Source: Peromyscus leucopus
Lineage: Eukaryota; Chordata; Mammalia; Rodentia; Cricetidae
Length of the DNA: 64,000 nt
Assembly (NCBI RefSeq): GCF_004664715.2
Contig: NC_051072.1
Span: 39,494,142-39,558,141 of the forward strand
Direction of reading: 5' to 3'
The notes beneath the pieces were generated by a model that saw only the letters and a list, made by a program, of their open reading frames with translations, was not told the origin of the DNA and searched no databases. The position numbers and the translations under genes were made by a program. Positions within the stretch are counted from its first letter, which is position 1. Every line of letters begins with the position of its first letter. Of this stretch, positions 1-11,895 are shown piece by piece.

Positions 1-424
1 GAAGGGCAAGCCACACTGACAGTAACCTTTGGAGATACTAGTGGGAGATACAGACTTCCTAGAACTATAGATTTTCAAGTTTCCTGCCTTAGGAAGTTCT
101 GGGGATCAAAAATAGAACTCTGCTCATTCTAGGCAAGCATTCTACAAATCTACATTCCCAGCCTCCAAGTAACTTTTTCATACATTATACACAGAACTGA
201 AGCTCAGAATGGTAGTGACTCCATGACTCTTGCTGATCAAAGTTTTTAAAAGGTAAAGTTACTGATATTATTATAATGTTTAATACAATTATTAAATATG
301 GGTAGGATATCTGAATTGGTCTCAATGGAAAACCCAACCTTCTTCCTGATAGACTCCATGAGACTCATTCAAAAATAGTTAAGTCCTCTGTGTCCCTTGA
401 TGACATTGCTCACACTTTCATACA

Positions 425-545
425 GCCTTGTAATTATCTTTGTATTTTTATAGCTATCTCCTCCATTTAGTTTTGGGCAACAAAAAATATGACTGGCCTT
501 TGTCTTTCTGAGTCCTTAGTACTAAACACATTGTAAGTACTCAGT
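425..545 (+). repeat. Probable LINE-2 (L2) 3' end, degraded
   Basis: The stretch follows the order of an ancient L2 3' end: a 'TATCTCC' core, then 'CTTAGTACTAAACACATTGTAAG', close to the usual 'cctagcacagtgcctggcacatagtagg', then AGTGCTCAAATGAATG, close to the L2 terminal 'gctcaataaatg' motif. This is seen by eye only and is strongly diverged. It could instead be a MIR 3' end, which ends similarly. Confidence 0.4.
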
Positions 546-727
546 AAGTGCTCAAATGAATGCTCAGTAATGGGTGCTCGGTGAGTATTCAGTAAGTGCT
601 CAATGAATACTTAATGAGTGCTCAGCAAATGAGTGCTTAGTAAGTAAATGCTCAGTTGCTCAGTCAGTGAGTACTTAGCAAGTGGGTGCACAGTCAGTGA
701 GTGCTCAGTAGCACTGAGTAAGTAAAT
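533..727. repeat. Degenerate minisatellite-like tandem array (AGTGCTCAGTAAGTG-type unit)
   Basis: About 195 bases are built from irregular repeats of GTGCTCAGTAAGTGA-like words. GCTCAGTA, CAGTAAGTG, GTGAGT and AGTGCTCA recur at spacings of roughly 12-25 bases with many substitutions and length changes. The first units overlap the probable L2 3' terminus, so the array may have grown from it. No coding potential is seen. Confidence 0.75.
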
Positions 728-3362
728 AAGCAAATGATGCCACGGTTACTGAAAAGTGGCATGCCCACATAAGCCACCCCAGCACTCACGTAAGTCAGTC
801 CTCCAAGAATCAATTCAGCAGATACCAGAGCCCTCAAGAATAGTCATTTCTCTCCTTTACGAAATGTGTGCAGTTCAATCAGGTTCTCTCTAGATAATTA
901 TTCAGTGCACCCAACACTCTGTCCTCAATTTTTGACAGTTTTCAGTGTACTAATAAGCATCTTAACAAAATAATCTTTGTTCATTTCTATCATCTGATGA
1001 CAAATGTCTAGAGGGGGACCTGTTTTACTCCAAGTAGATTTCAACAGGGAGTGCTAAAATCAACTGTGGGTGGAGTCTTAAATACATGAGTCCTGCTATT
1101 TTACACCTTTCACACATTGAATATTGTCAATCTTTACATTTCCAGTTGTTCTCGGTAAATTTCAAATTAATCTCAGAGAAGTTTTGGTGACAAGCTTATT
1201 TCTTTTATTTATTTTCTTTGCTATGGCAAAAGGCAGCATAATATAATTCAATATTTATTTTGACCCCATAGTATGTATTGCATGATCAGCATCAGGCTCT
1301 CATAGGATAACATACTTACTACATATATAATTTTAGAGTATAAGCAAGGCACTGTATTTCAGGTCCAAAGTTGCTGGGAAAATTTTGTTGACTTGAATGC
1401 CTACATGTCAGAGTAACTTAAATGAAAAATGGTTTTCTGTCCTAAGTATAGCTGATTATCTGAAACACAGTCAATTATCTCAATATATTCATGACTTTTA
1501 AATTATAAAAGAAAACAAACCCTTTCCTAGTTTTCTTGCATTGCTTTTGATGATGCCAGAAGCAGCAGCTGCTTCTGCATGTACTCCAAACCAGATACAC
1601 TGTTATCTTGCCTCCAAACTCATTTCAGGCCGATTTTGTTAATATAATCCTACAATATAATCCCTAGATCATCTTCTAATAGAAATTATAGGCAATTCAC
1701 AGAAGAACTCAAATGTGAAAGTGAGACTCACCTACCTTCCGAAGTAAGGCCCTTGCCAACGAGTTAAAGTAAGTGTTATGTGAGATACACAATTCTAGAG
1801 CAAGGCTGAAAAGCCGTTTTACTATGTGCACTAAACTCTTGCCCAACATCAAGTCCACAGACCTGATTTGTGTAAATTTGCATGCAATGCATCTATGCAC
1901 TGATAGTCTCCGAGTTTGACTCTTAGAAACATTAAATATAGAACCATTTATATTTATCCATGATGACTAATTTGTACTTCAGTAGCTCAAACAAAACACT
2001 GTTAAACACAGCGCCGTTTAAATCACTGTGTCTTACTTTGCACAGACGTCCTAATAGGAAGTCTTAGAATCAATTGTGAAAACTGTTTGAGTAGTCTTCA
2101 AATGGAAAATATTATTAGGTTTCCTTCTTTGCTATGCACTTAAAGTAATACAGAACTAAATTTAACTGAAAATACAAAAAATAAATCATGATTTATATTT
2201 ATGTTTCTAACAACTTTCCAATTGAGATAGCTTAAATTCTTTTCTGAAACAAAAACCATGAAGATAAATATAATGATAAATGATTAACAACTGATTTAAT
2301 TGCCACTTTGTTTATGCACACCATTAGAAATGAAAGGAAGTGCAAATAACTGTACACCCAATGCCAGAGACCTCAGCATATACTGGAAGTTTATTCAGAG
2401 GTAGAACCATGCTTGAGAATACTAATGAACCAGTGTTCACACCCATTTGTCTAACAATAATCTTGAAGCTTTGTTTAAGTCCAACTGCTGCTGATATTTT
2501 GATCTAGTTTATAGCTATCTATTCTAAGAAGACAAGACTGAAAACCTCCAGTTAGTGCTAGTATTCCTCTCTCATCATTGTGAAAATGAAATCGTTAACT
2601 CATGTTTTAAATACAGAAACAGAGAGCACCAAACCCATATTGTTTCATTCAGTAATTGTTGGGTAAATGCAAATTTATCAATGAAACTTAATTTAAATTT
2701 AAGATTAACAAAATATATTTTAGGTGAGCAACATGACCACATTGAAATGACTAGGCGCAGAGATGACAAATGAACTAAGTCACTGTTGAAGACAGGCATA
2801 GGCACACAGGACACATTGATCTTCAAAAGCCAACATAAAGGACTTATATTATTTCTTCTCCCTCTCCTCTCCCTCACAAAAGCAGAGGGCAGCCAATATG
2901 AACCCATTTTCAAATTTTAGGATTACATAAATGTATGCTATATTGGGGAAAACCCAGTTTCCAAGTATGGAGAAAATAATAGGAAAAAGAAACATAAATT
3001 CCTCAAGTGCAAGGAGGACACCTGTATCACCTAATTTTGACTACAAAATACCATTTACCATACTGTTGACAAGAATCAAGGATCCTTTACAAAGTACCAA
3101 GTCCAAGACTGAAAGCAGAGAAACATAAAAGAGTTCTAAATACAAAGTACCAATGAAGTAGATAAGAAATGACATGTCAAAATGACACCGGAACAATGAC
3201 ACCGGAATAAACTTAGACTATGCACCTACTGTACAAAAAGTAAACAAAAGAACATCAAGAAAACATCTATGAGCACACTTGAGACTACAGGCAAGGTTTA
3301 GCTGAAAGGACTTTGTGAACATGTGCTTTTGTGTAAATGTACTAATTGCACACAAATGAAAA

Positions 3363-3365
<3 letters not shown>
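728..3365. other. Unassigned A+T-rich DNA
   Basis: No SINE, LTR or exon is recognised. It holds short open frames on both strands with no recognisable protein. A 14-base direct duplication (AATGACACCGGAA-type) occurs near 3,180-3,205. It may be unique intronic or intergenic sequence or repeats too old to see by eye. Confidence 0.5.

Positions 3366-3401
<36 letters not shown>
3366..3401. repeat. Poly(T) tract, about 36 bases
   Basis: An uninterrupted run of T. No SINE body is recognisable on its right, so it is either a simple repeat or the poly(A) tail of a minus-strand element whose body has decayed. The length in an assembly is likely inexact. Confidence 0.9.
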
Positions 3402-3402
<1 letters not shown>

Positions 3403-3579
3403 AGTAACTATTACCTTTCCTGACCTTGTCAGAATAAAAGGCTCAGTTTGATTGCTCTTGCTCTCCCATCACAGGCAACTTTCATTTATAAAAAGATTTT
3501 GACAGTGATAATTTAGTGAAGAAAGATATAATTAGTTTCTTCTCATATTGCTTTCTTGAAAATACAAGGGGTACACGTC

Positions 3580-3660
3580 TGAGGATGTAGCTCAGTGGTA
3601 GAGTGTGATGAATATGTGTTTAATCCTAGAATGACAGAAAGGCTACATAAATAAAGAGAA
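3580..3660 (+). repeat. ID-family SINE (tRNA-Ala-derived), diverged
   Basis: It starts GAGGATGTAGCTCAGTGGTA, which matches the head of rodent ID elements and carries the RNA polymerase III A-box (TAGCTCAGTGG). The following TTTAATCCTAGAATGACA is a decayed B-box region, and an A-rich end (ATAAATAAAGAG) follows. It is a retroposed SINE, not a tRNA gene: the body does not complete a cloverleaf. Confidence 0.65.
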
Positions 3661-6262
3661 GCCATAGACATGTACAACTCTACAAAATGGAGAACAAACT
3701 GACCTGAGGAGTTACATTGAGGAATGGCTTCTGACTAATAGCCTACAGCAGGTTCCCCAAAATTACAAAGCATCCCCACCAGAACCCTGCTCAATTATGT
3801 TTCTAGGCAGCAATAGATACCAAAGAACAAATCAGAGTTTCCGGTCATGTCTTTATAATTCCACAGCAGAGAAAGTCAACATGTGCTTCCCAGGAAATGG
3901 ACCCATGACAAACCTCACAACGGAGATTAAATCAGCAAACTCTGCCCATTACATTTGAGCCTTCTGTGGAATGCGTTTAATTTTGTTCATCAAAGCACAA
4001 TTTCATTTTATTTCATTCATCAGTAGCTTGTGGGCACAAAATGTATTTAAAGGCCAACATTCTTTTTCATTCTTAATGTTGTCAAAATCACTGCCATTTG
4101 GAGTGAATAAGGGAATTCCATACATCCATCCTATTCTGCTTTAGTTCTGTCCAAATGATGTTGAGATATGTTGAAGCAGATTAAGTTTCCCAAGAAAAAG
4201 TCTTAACTTCTCCAAAAGACCAGACAGCCCATGTCATTTGGCTCTGAGACGGTTTTGTAGACTCTTTCGTCATGATTCAGTAAATGCTTATGGAATACAA
4301 GGCTGTGAGGCCTGTGTGTCTTTCCTATGCTCCTTCATACTGCCATTCCCTTGCACAGGCAGGTCCACACAACCAGCAACTCTGAAGTAGTTAGCCATCA
4401 AGACAAGCTCAGAGCCACATCTTCCCAGAGTCTCCCTCTCTTCCAATAAAATGGCATTTTTTCCTTTGCTCCCCCACATCTGTAAGCATACATCGTCTAC
4501 ATGATATTGCCATGCTTGTTTTCAGTTCGTGAAGTTTACAGCAGCGTCTCACCCAACAACCATTAATTTTTTGAAGTGACCCCATCCTCACTCCAAGAAG
4601 TGGAACACAACCACAACTTTCAATAAGGCATTTTTTTTTCCTTTTTAACAAATGAGTAACAAATAGCAAGGACACCATGGGAAAATATGAGGAAGTATGC
4701 CATTCAACAAGAAAATGTGACTGTAGCTACTGTTTTGTCTACAATAAGCTCTTGGAGGAGATAATAACTCGGGATGAAGACCAAGTAGGGTCAAAATTGA
4801 GTCAAAATCGATGGTGGAAAAGGGGCATTGAAACAGAACAGGAAACAGGAAAAGCTAAGACATAGGACTCCTACCCTGGAGGTTCTACAAATAATGTTGC
4901 ACACTTCAAAATTAGAGATCACTTTTGACTATGGGGCCCAACCACTGCCTCTGAAGCCTACAGCAGTATTTCAGCTTAGGCCAGACCTCAAAAGCCTCCC
5001 AATCAGTGATGACTGAGCCCAGCCAGGATACTAGCTACTTCCAGGAGAATACAGAACTCCTGTGGTGGCCAGTTTGGACTTGATTCACACGGATTTTCCT
5101 AGCAGGATCTAGGATGCTTCAGTTCAATGCCTTCCTCTCAGGTCAAACCTGTATCATGGTGTGAAGTTCCCCCTGCATTTTCTCACTCACTGCTTTTTTT
5201 ATTTTTTCTCTCTCTCTCTTACAAGGAAATTGTCTAGAAGACAGATTATCACATGAGGGACAGACTGCATCCAGAATAATCAATGATATTTCAAAGTAAA
5301 AAAGCAAATGGAGACTTCATCATTGAAGCCAAGCAGCCAGTTCAATAGTTTGCCTGAAGACAGGATAAATCCTCATTTCTTAAGAGCATTTGTAGTTTTA
5401 AAGTTCACCAGTGACAGAGATTTCATAACTTCCTTTTATAAATTGTTTCATAGCTTAATCATCTCATATATCTGACAGATCTATACTAAATCCCTTGTGA
5501 TTTAAGGTCATTTCATCTTGTTTAGTCTTCTATGGAGATAGATTTCAGCCAAGTACAAACCTATTAAATAGGTCAACATCCACTTGTAACAGGAATTTCC
5601 TCCACGATATCTTGCATAAGTAGTCTTACAGGGTTACCTGTCACTTTTTCTATTTGTTATGAAATTATGATTCATTAAAATAATATGACCACAGAATATC
5701 TGTTCTTTAAACACAGAAAAATATTCCCTGTGTATGCAGTAAAACAAAACTGTGGTTACTTGAGAGACATTTTTATGATATTTTTTTATGATTCATAGTA
5801 GCAAAGAGAAAACTTCTTTATATTCATTTAAAAAAGTTCTGCCTTCTACTGACAGTGTGAGAAACCCAGTCATCAATTATTTAGGTACCATATCGTATTC
5901 ATCTTTTAAAAGTGGGTGTATTTTTTTCTGTGTGTTTGGAAACAGAGATACTGTTGACCTATGTGAGAGTATCTTATCTAGCTGCAAGTCCTATGTCTGG
6001 TCCACTTCTCCAAGTATGCCAATTAACATGTAATGCTCCAGCCATAAGACTTACCCATCAGCAAAGACCTTCAAAAATGAGGATGTACTTACCTAAAAGA
6101 AAAAAAAAAGAGAGATGCATTAGTGACATACATCACAGTTCAGACAGAGTGACAAACACATTCTAGAAGGCATTCTGAGCATACGCCCTAATTACCACTG
6201 CCAGACCTAATTTCAGAGCTGTTGTTTTTGATACACAGGCCAGTTGGTGTGTGTATCTCTCA
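3661..6262. other. Unassigned A+T-rich DNA
   Basis: No exon, SINE or LTR is recognised. It contains a short pyrimidine-rich patch near 5,196-5,220 (T-rich then CTCTCTCTCT) and scattered short open frames with no recognisable protein. Confidence 0.5.
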
Positions 6263-6263
6263 T

Positions 6264-6319
6264 TCTCCAAGTTTACTCTGAGTACATTTAATAGGTATCT
6301 CCAAGTTTAGTCTGAGTAC
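6264..6319. repeat. Short tandem duplication, 34-bp period
   Basis: TCTCCAAGTTTACTCTGAG at 6,264 recurs as TCTCCAAGTTTAGTCTGAG at 6,298, one change in the compared word, giving a 34-base period with about 1.6 copies. A small local duplication in otherwise unassigned DNA. Confidence 0.8.
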
Positions 6320-6788
6320 CACATTAAATACTAAATTACAAAAAGAAGTGATCACAATTTTAGAACAGAGGTAAATAAACAATTTCTGGACAGATCACAT
6401 ACTCAATATCTGTTGTATAAATATAGTAATAAATGATAAGATAATAGAAAACCATACACCAGTTATGTCCCAAACTGAGCGTTAAGGCACTACAAATCAC
6501 AGTAACATAGAGGCTATTTCTTCCCCCTTGCAAGTGGCCAGGTGGCATCTCTTTATCATTCTGTTTACTCAGAGGTGAGAACTGAAGGTTCTGGAGTGGG
6601 AAGGATGAAAACCAGATCTAGAAAAAATGGGAACTAAAAAGAACTGGTTCACTAAGCCCTCAAGTCCCATGTTAGATTAAATGAAAATCCTACAATAGTT
6701 CAGGAAACAATTTTAAAAGCATCATTGAGTGGGTCTGGTTTTGTGTTTTTGTTTTAATTTTGAAAATGACAATTTATTTATATTTACA

Positions 6789-6827
6789 GTGTGTGTATGT
6801 GTGGGTGTGTGCACCTGCACACATGCA

Positions 6828-6864
<37 letters not shown>
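6789..6864. repeat. (GT)n microsatellite, interrupted then pure
   Basis: An imperfect GT/GCAC section at 6,789-6,830 (including TGCACCTGCACACATGCATGC) leads into a pure (GT)17 run at 6,831-6,864. Alternating purine-pyrimidine DNA of this kind is polymorphic and can adopt Z-DNA. The open frame across it is a repeat artefact. Confidence 0.95.
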
Positions 6865-6866
<2 letters not shown>

Positions 6867-7470
6867 AGTGCTTTTTCATGCTGACCCATCTCAGTGTCTT
6901 AGGAGTTTAGTGACTCTGTTACAAATATTCTTTCAAGAAAATGACAGCTGAGGAGACAAGGTATTTCAAGAAATACTATAAATTTCAGAGCAAGAGAATT
7001 AATGGGCCTCAGTCATGCAGTGAGCTCTAATTTTAATATTTATAACACATCCAAATACTTAATTTAAAAAAACACTAAGAATAAAGTGCCACTCGTGGAG
7101 TCTCTGCTTCAAAAGATTTACCCGAGTAAAATGAACCCACAATGCAGTGTGTTACCCCTCCAATGTTTTTTCCCCCAAACAACCCCAATTTTCACGGTTT
7201 GTATGAAAACTCTTTATAGCTGTGATGTCTTTCACCATTGTTTTTAATGCCGCATACCTATTGGGGTGACATATTGAATTTGATTACAAAATCTAAACCA
7301 ATAAAACAAAACAAAAACCCAAGACAGCAGGTAAAATTAAACCATTTATTTGTTTCCAGATCAAACTGAACCAATCTAACATGGAAACTGTGAATCTTTA
7401 CAAAGTTTAACGAAACAGACGAAAAAAACTCTACTACAGATTTCACTGTTAACTTCAAAAAGAATTGGAA

Positions 7471-7645
7471 TGCAGGCTGGAGAGGCTACTACTCACTCGT
7501 TAAAAGTGAGTACTGCTCTTGCAGGAGACCCAAGAGTTCTGTGGCCAGCACCCACAACCGGCAGCTCACATCCACCCAGAACTCACTCTAGATCCAGTGT
7601 ATCTAATGTCCTTCTATGGCTCTACCAGCACCTATACTCACAGGT

Positions 7646-7677
<32 letters not shown>

Positions 7678-7733
7678 CACACACACACACACACTTGTAC
7701 ACATAATTAAAAATAAAATTGCATTTTAAAAAG
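7471..7733 (+). repeat. B2 SINE with (CA)n-expanded 3' end
   Basis: The head TGCAGGCTGGAGAGGCTACT matches the B2 tRNA-derived start with its A-box. The body keeps 'GAGTACTGCTCTTGCAGGAGACCC' (cf. 'gcactgactgctcttccagaggacc') and 'CCAGCACCCACA...GGCAGCTCACA'. A (CA)n run with a small interruption occupies 7,646-7,694, followed by the A-rich tail AAAATAAAATTGCATTTTAAAA. Old but clear. Confidence 0.85.
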
Positions 7734-7759
7734 ATAATTGGGCTCAATGGCTCAAAACA

Positions 7760-9270
7760 TTAAATATGAACTAGTTAAAGATGTAGTGGGGAGGGAGGGT
7801 AGTCCAAGTAGAAAGACAGGGGGAAGAACAAAGAACATGAAGAATGGTAAAAAGCTGTAGGGAAACATTATCTTATGCTTACTTAAAACACATATATAAT
7901 AAGTATATGTGTATACATATATAAACAACTTAAACTAGGTTACGCCACTCAGGGTGATAATGCTCCACCAAGAGCTGCAGACCATCTAGCAAAAACTCCA
8001 GTGCTAGCCATGGGAAGATTCCCTTGAGTTGTTAGTCAGGGGAGACCGAGGGCCCCCCTAAATAAGATAGGCTATGGCCATTTTCTTTAGTTGCCTCCAA
8101 GAACTTAAAGGTAGGACCCCATTGCTGAAGTCACCACACATCTTGGACACTGGACTTTATGGAATCAAGCTGGAACGGATCAGGAAGCCTCCTCCCCGAG
8201 GACTGGTACTAGAAGGTGTTATTCAAGCTGCAGAGAGGGGAGCAATTGGTCGTCCTACTCAGCTGTAGCACCCATGAATGGCAACAATGACAGAACCAGC
8301 AAGATATCCACATCAGTGCCACAGTTGCTTGTGTCTTTCTGGCTAACCAACAGCTGTCTATAGGACTTAAGCCCTGATTAACAAGAGGGAATGTGTGTCT
8401 GGCACTGTAAACCTTCCCAACCACCTGTGACTAGACAAGTCATAGAGCCAAGAGGAGAAGCCACCATGGCTATTTTTCTAAACTAGAATAACTCCTATCT
8501 GTATTTTAAATAGTTATCTTTATATACACAGGTAAGTTTAGCTCTCGTCCATCATCACCAACACTTCTATTTTGCCAGAGATGGAGACTATTATAGAGAT
8601 TCATAACGGGACAAAAGGAAGAGAATAAATGACTATGTAGTGTGCCCAGCCCCATCTGATACATCTGTAACATAACTCCCACACCTAAGACTGAGGGGAC
8701 TTTGCAGAAATGGGGACAGAAAGAGTATAAGACCCAGGAGATATCTGAAAACATCTCCTATGTGTGATAGGGATGCCCACCCACAAAGTCTCACAATATA
8801 GTTGCCTGAATAAGACCAGAATAACAACAATAGTCGCTGACACCACAGAGTAGACAGGGCATATTCTATATGTCCCCACATTTAGATGAATAGATACAGA
8901 TAATATTTGTCTTCTGAGAGAGGGAGAATCAGTCTCTTCCAGGGATGAGTCCTGACATAGGTTGTCCAATGCCAAATAGGCAGCTTGGATACAAGTGTAT
9001 ATAGATAAAGTTAAATGAACTCAGTAGAATATATAAACATGTATATATGGATATATATATATGTGTGTGTATATATACATACATACACACACATATATAA
9101 GTATATGTATATATATATATATATATAACAGTAATAATTAAAGAAACGATCATGAATTAGGGTGTCATACAGGAGGAGTTAGAGGAGTAGGAGGGGAAAG
9201 AGTGATGTAGATGCAATGCTCATGTACAAAGTTGCCAAAAATATCGAAGTTATTCTTTAAAAAATACATT
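7760..9270 (+). mobile_element. Probable LINE-1 3'-terminal region (3' UTR type)
   Basis: I recall matching blocks from rodent L1 3' UTRs (Lx-like): 'ACTGGACTTTATGGAATCAAGCTGGAA', 'CCATGAATGGCAACAATGACAGAACCAGCAAGATAT', 'TGTCTGGCACTGTAAACCTT', and a G-rich then A-rich end (AGGAGTAGGAGGGGAAAGAGTGATGTAG ... TTCTTTAAAAAATAC). No reverse transcriptase frame is present, so if the call is right this is a 5'-truncated, dead copy. The left boundary against the B2 is uncertain. It could be another rodent repeat. Confidence 0.5.
9030..9127. repeat. AT/GT/ATAC-rich low-complexity tract
   Basis: It is made of TATATA, GTGTGT, ATACATAC and ACACAC words ending in a pure (TA)10 run near 9,107-9,127. It sits inside the probable L1 3' region. 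Confidence 0.85.
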
Positions 9271-9379
9271 GGGTTTTATTCTGATAAACAGCCTGAAGAT
9301 GACTGAGGAACAAGGGTCTTAGCAAACAACTGAAGTGTGGAAAGATGCAATGGGTTTGCTGAACAAGGATGGGAAATGT

Positions 9380-9707
9380 GGGCCAGAGAGATGGCACGGT
9401 GGAAGAAGTGCTTGGTGCCCAAGTGTAAGGACCTGCATTTGAACACTTAGGACACCTATAGAGGCAGGCATAGGTGTGACTGCCATCCCTGTTCCCCTAC
9501 TTTATGATGGCAGATAGAGAAAGATGAATACCTGGGCCAACTTGCCTGGCATATGCATCAGTGAGCAAGAGACCTTGTTTCAAACAAAACACACAAGGAC
9601 TGATACCCCAGGTTGTCTTCTGATGGCCACATGTGCACCTTTGTAACACACATACACACATCTGTGCACATGTGAACACTCACATGCCTGCACATACACT
9701 GAACACG

Positions 9708-9752
<45 letters not shown>

Positions 9753-9765
9753 CCACACATACATA
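9380..9765 (+). repeat. B4/RSINE-type SINE with (CA)n tail
   Basis: The tRNA-like head GGGCCAGAGAGATGGCACGG is followed by the composite B4 body. 'CAGTGAGCAAGAGACCTTGTTTCAAA' corresponds to the 3' half of the B1-like part, and 'GGTTGTCTTCTGATGGCCACATG' is typical of the B4 3' end. The tail expands to a CA tract, pure at about 9,711-9,750. Frames encoding Thr-His or Val-Cys repeats here are microsatellite artefacts. Confidence 0.75.
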
Positions 9766-9876
9766 CAGCACAGGAAGAAATAATTTTCTTTGTCTCTTGT
9801 TTCCTAGATTCCTTGCAATGGCAAAGAGATTCTGGTTAGTGCTAGATTTATCAGCCAACAGATAAAGGGAAAGAAC

Positions 9877-10401
9877 TGTAGTTTGTTGGGTTTTTTCTTT
9901 ACTGTTTTGGTAGGCCATCCACCCAGCTCCCCAATAATCAAACAGAGTCTTATTCTTATTTATGAATGCCCGGCCTTAGCTGGGCTTGTTTCAGCCAGCT
10001 TTCCTTAACTTAAATTATTCTGTCTACCTTTTGCCTCCGGGATCTTATCTTTCTCTGTTCTATATACCCTTCTTTACTTCTTGCTCCATGGCTTGCTATG
10101 TAGCTGGGTGGCTGGCCCCTGATGTCTTCCTCTCCTCCTTTCTTGCTCCTCAGTCTTGTCTTTCCAGATTTCTCCTCCTATTCATTCTGTCTGCCTGCCA
10201 GCCCCACCTATCCTTTCTCCTGCCTTACTATTGGCCATTCAGCTCTTTATTAGACCAATCAGGTGTCTTAGACAGGGAAAGTAACACAGGTTCACAGTGT
10301 AAAACAAATGCAACATAAAAGAATGCAACACATCTTTGCATCATTAAACAAATGTTCCACAACATAAACAAATGTAACACATCTTCAACTAACATTCCAC
10401 A
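9877..10401 (-). mobile_element. Solo LTR, minus orientation, about 525 bp
   Basis: Read on the minus strand it begins TGTGGAATGTTAG and ends CAAACTACA, so it has TG...CA termini. It carries TAATAAAGAGCTGAATGGCC (polyadenylation-type signal) and 'GGTATATAGAACAGAG' (TATA-like). The flanks 9,868-9,876 (GGAAAGAAC) and 10,402-10,410 (GCAAAGAAC) match at 8 of 9 bases. Repetitive A-rich words (ACAAATG...AACATAAA) occupy the minus-strand 5' end. I recall the sequence as an abundant rodent LTR but cannot name the family. No internal retroviral region adjoins it. Confidence 0.65.
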
Positions 10402-10484
10402 GCAAAGAACCTCAGGTTCAACAAGTCTAGAATAATCTATGGATTAAGATATAAAGCACTTTTGTGAAAAATAAAGTGGATTAT

Positions 10485-10675
10485 GGACTGGTGAGATGGC
10501 TCAACAGGGTAAAGATATTTTAAGCCAGGCCTGACAATCTGAGTTCTAACCCCAGAGGGCATATGATGGAAGGAAAGAACCCACTTCCACAAGTTGACTT
10601 CTGAACTCCACGCCTTTGCTGAGGTGCGTGTGTACATGAGGCACACATAAGTAGGTCCATGTAAAGAAAAAAAAT
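10485..10675 (+). repeat. B4-related tRNA-derived SINE
   Basis: The start GGACTGGTGAGATGGCTCAA is a pol III A-box type head. It is followed by 'AAGCCAGGCCTGACAATCTGAGTTCTAACCCC' (B-box region), then 'ATATGATGGAAGGAAAGAACCCACTTCCACAAGTTG' and 'CTTCTGAACTCCACGCC', the order typical of this rodent SINE. The tail is short and only partly CA-like. Confidence 0.75.
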
Positions 10676-10951
10676 GCCTGTTTAGAAAAGGTGGCTGACT
10701 TACTGGGGCATGTAAAGAAAATACACAAAGTTGATGATGCAAAGACTAATGTAAACCCAGGCCACTCAGAGATGGGTAGTGTTTGAACTCATACTCAACT
10801 GAGACAAATGACTTCAAAGAACACTCAGATAAATTCACCAAACTAAGGCAGACATTTCTCCAGCACTGACTGTGATAATATCGCTTACCCAGACTAACAC
10901 ACTGACTTCTGTTTCCAATTAACTTGGTCATTCAGCAGTTTCTTTAAATAA

Positions 10952-11138
10952 AATTTTTGTTTGTTTGTTTGGTTGGTTGGTTTTGGTTTTTGGTTTTTCG
11001 AGACAGGGTTTCTGTGCACAGCTTTGCGCCTTGCCTGGAACTCACTCTGTACCCTAGCTGGCCTCGAACTCACAGAGATCCGCCTGCCTCTGCCTCCCGA
11101 GTGCTGGGATTAAAGGCATGCACCACCACCGCCTGGCT
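10952..11138 (-). repeat. B1 SINE, cricetid-type, little diverged
   Basis: The B1 is in reverse orientation: 'TTTTTCGAGACAGGGTTTCTG' marks its 3' end and 'TGCTGGGATTAAAGGCATG' plus CCGCCTGGC its 5' end. The 'TGTGCACAGCTTTGCGCCTTGCCTGGAACTC' middle is the cricetid variant rather than the mouse-standard one. The tail is a (TTTG)n/(GGTT)n tract at 10,956-10,995. TAAAATTTTT on the left and TAAAAATTTTT on the right look like the target-site duplication. Confidence 0.95.
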
Positions 11139-11799
11139 AAAAATTTTTAAAAATAAAAATTTTAATTTAAAGGCTTCTTTTGGCTGTAAATCTTGGTGCT
11201 CCATTTGCAAATTCCCAGTGACTCTGTGTGTGTCCTTGTGTGAAAGAGGCAGTCTAGAGGAAAGAGATACAAAGAGACTGGACTGCTCTTCTGGAAAGAG
11301 GTTGAGAACTGCTTAGAGGAAGTCGGCATCTGTGGTTTTCACAATCTGTCCTGGAGCCCTACAGTGAGCCCCGATCTTAGAGACATTTTAGTTTAATCTT
11401 GTTGGGAAGGCAAGACATTCATACAAGGAGCAACTATTAAATGAAGCAAAACAACTTATAATTAAAGGTAAATTACATGGTAGAAACATCAAATGACACG
11501 GGAATTAAAAGAAACAAGGAAAAGATGCTCCAGCCTTGTCTGGGATTACAGAAATCTGCTACAACCCTGTAAGAAGACATGAGACAGCGTTCAGGCTTCT
11601 GATTCTGGGTGTGCAACAGTACCTGCTCCCTTACCAGCACTCAAAGAGCCCAGTTAGAGATTTTATGAAATACAGTGGGAGCTGCTTCAGAAGCAAGGCA
11701 AAGGCTTGCATGGGCCAGGGTGCTACAGTTGTTGGTTGCTCTCTCTGTCTGCATGTCATAGGTTAGTTTGAGAAAATGTTTTACAATGTGACTCGGCCT

Positions 11800-11895
11800 A
11801 CCCTAGAATTTGGTTATATAGCTCAGGCTGGCTTCAAACTATCACTTCTCCTCTCTCTGCCTTTACTTGTCTGGCCTTCAAGCATGTCTGCCTTG
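11800..11895 (-). repeat. Possible decayed B1-like fragment
   Basis: 'TATATAGCTCAGGCTGGCTTCAAACTATCAC' followed by a CTCTGCC-containing stretch resembles the reverse complement of the B1 middle. The 5' and 3' ends are not recognisable. Confidence 0.35.

Noticed and set aside
533..727. CRISPR-like or coding repeat array
   Set aside because: Repeats are irregular in length and spacing without unique spacers, and the host is a mammal. It is a decayed tandem repeat.
3580..3660. tRNA-Ala gene
   Set aside because: Only the A-box half is well kept; the anticodon and T arms do not form and an A-rich tail follows. It is an ID SINE.
8074..8268. 64-codon frame in the probable L1 3' region
   Set aside because: It lies in non-coding 3' UTR-type text, and L1 ORF2 motifs are absent.
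9633..9839. Histidine/threonine-repeat proteins (also at 7.6, 6.8, 46.0 and 58.7 kb)
   Set aside because: They are translations of (CA)n or (GT)n microsatellites.
10957..11316. 119-codon frame across 10.96-11.3 kb
   Set aside because: It translates the reverse B1 SINE and its flank.
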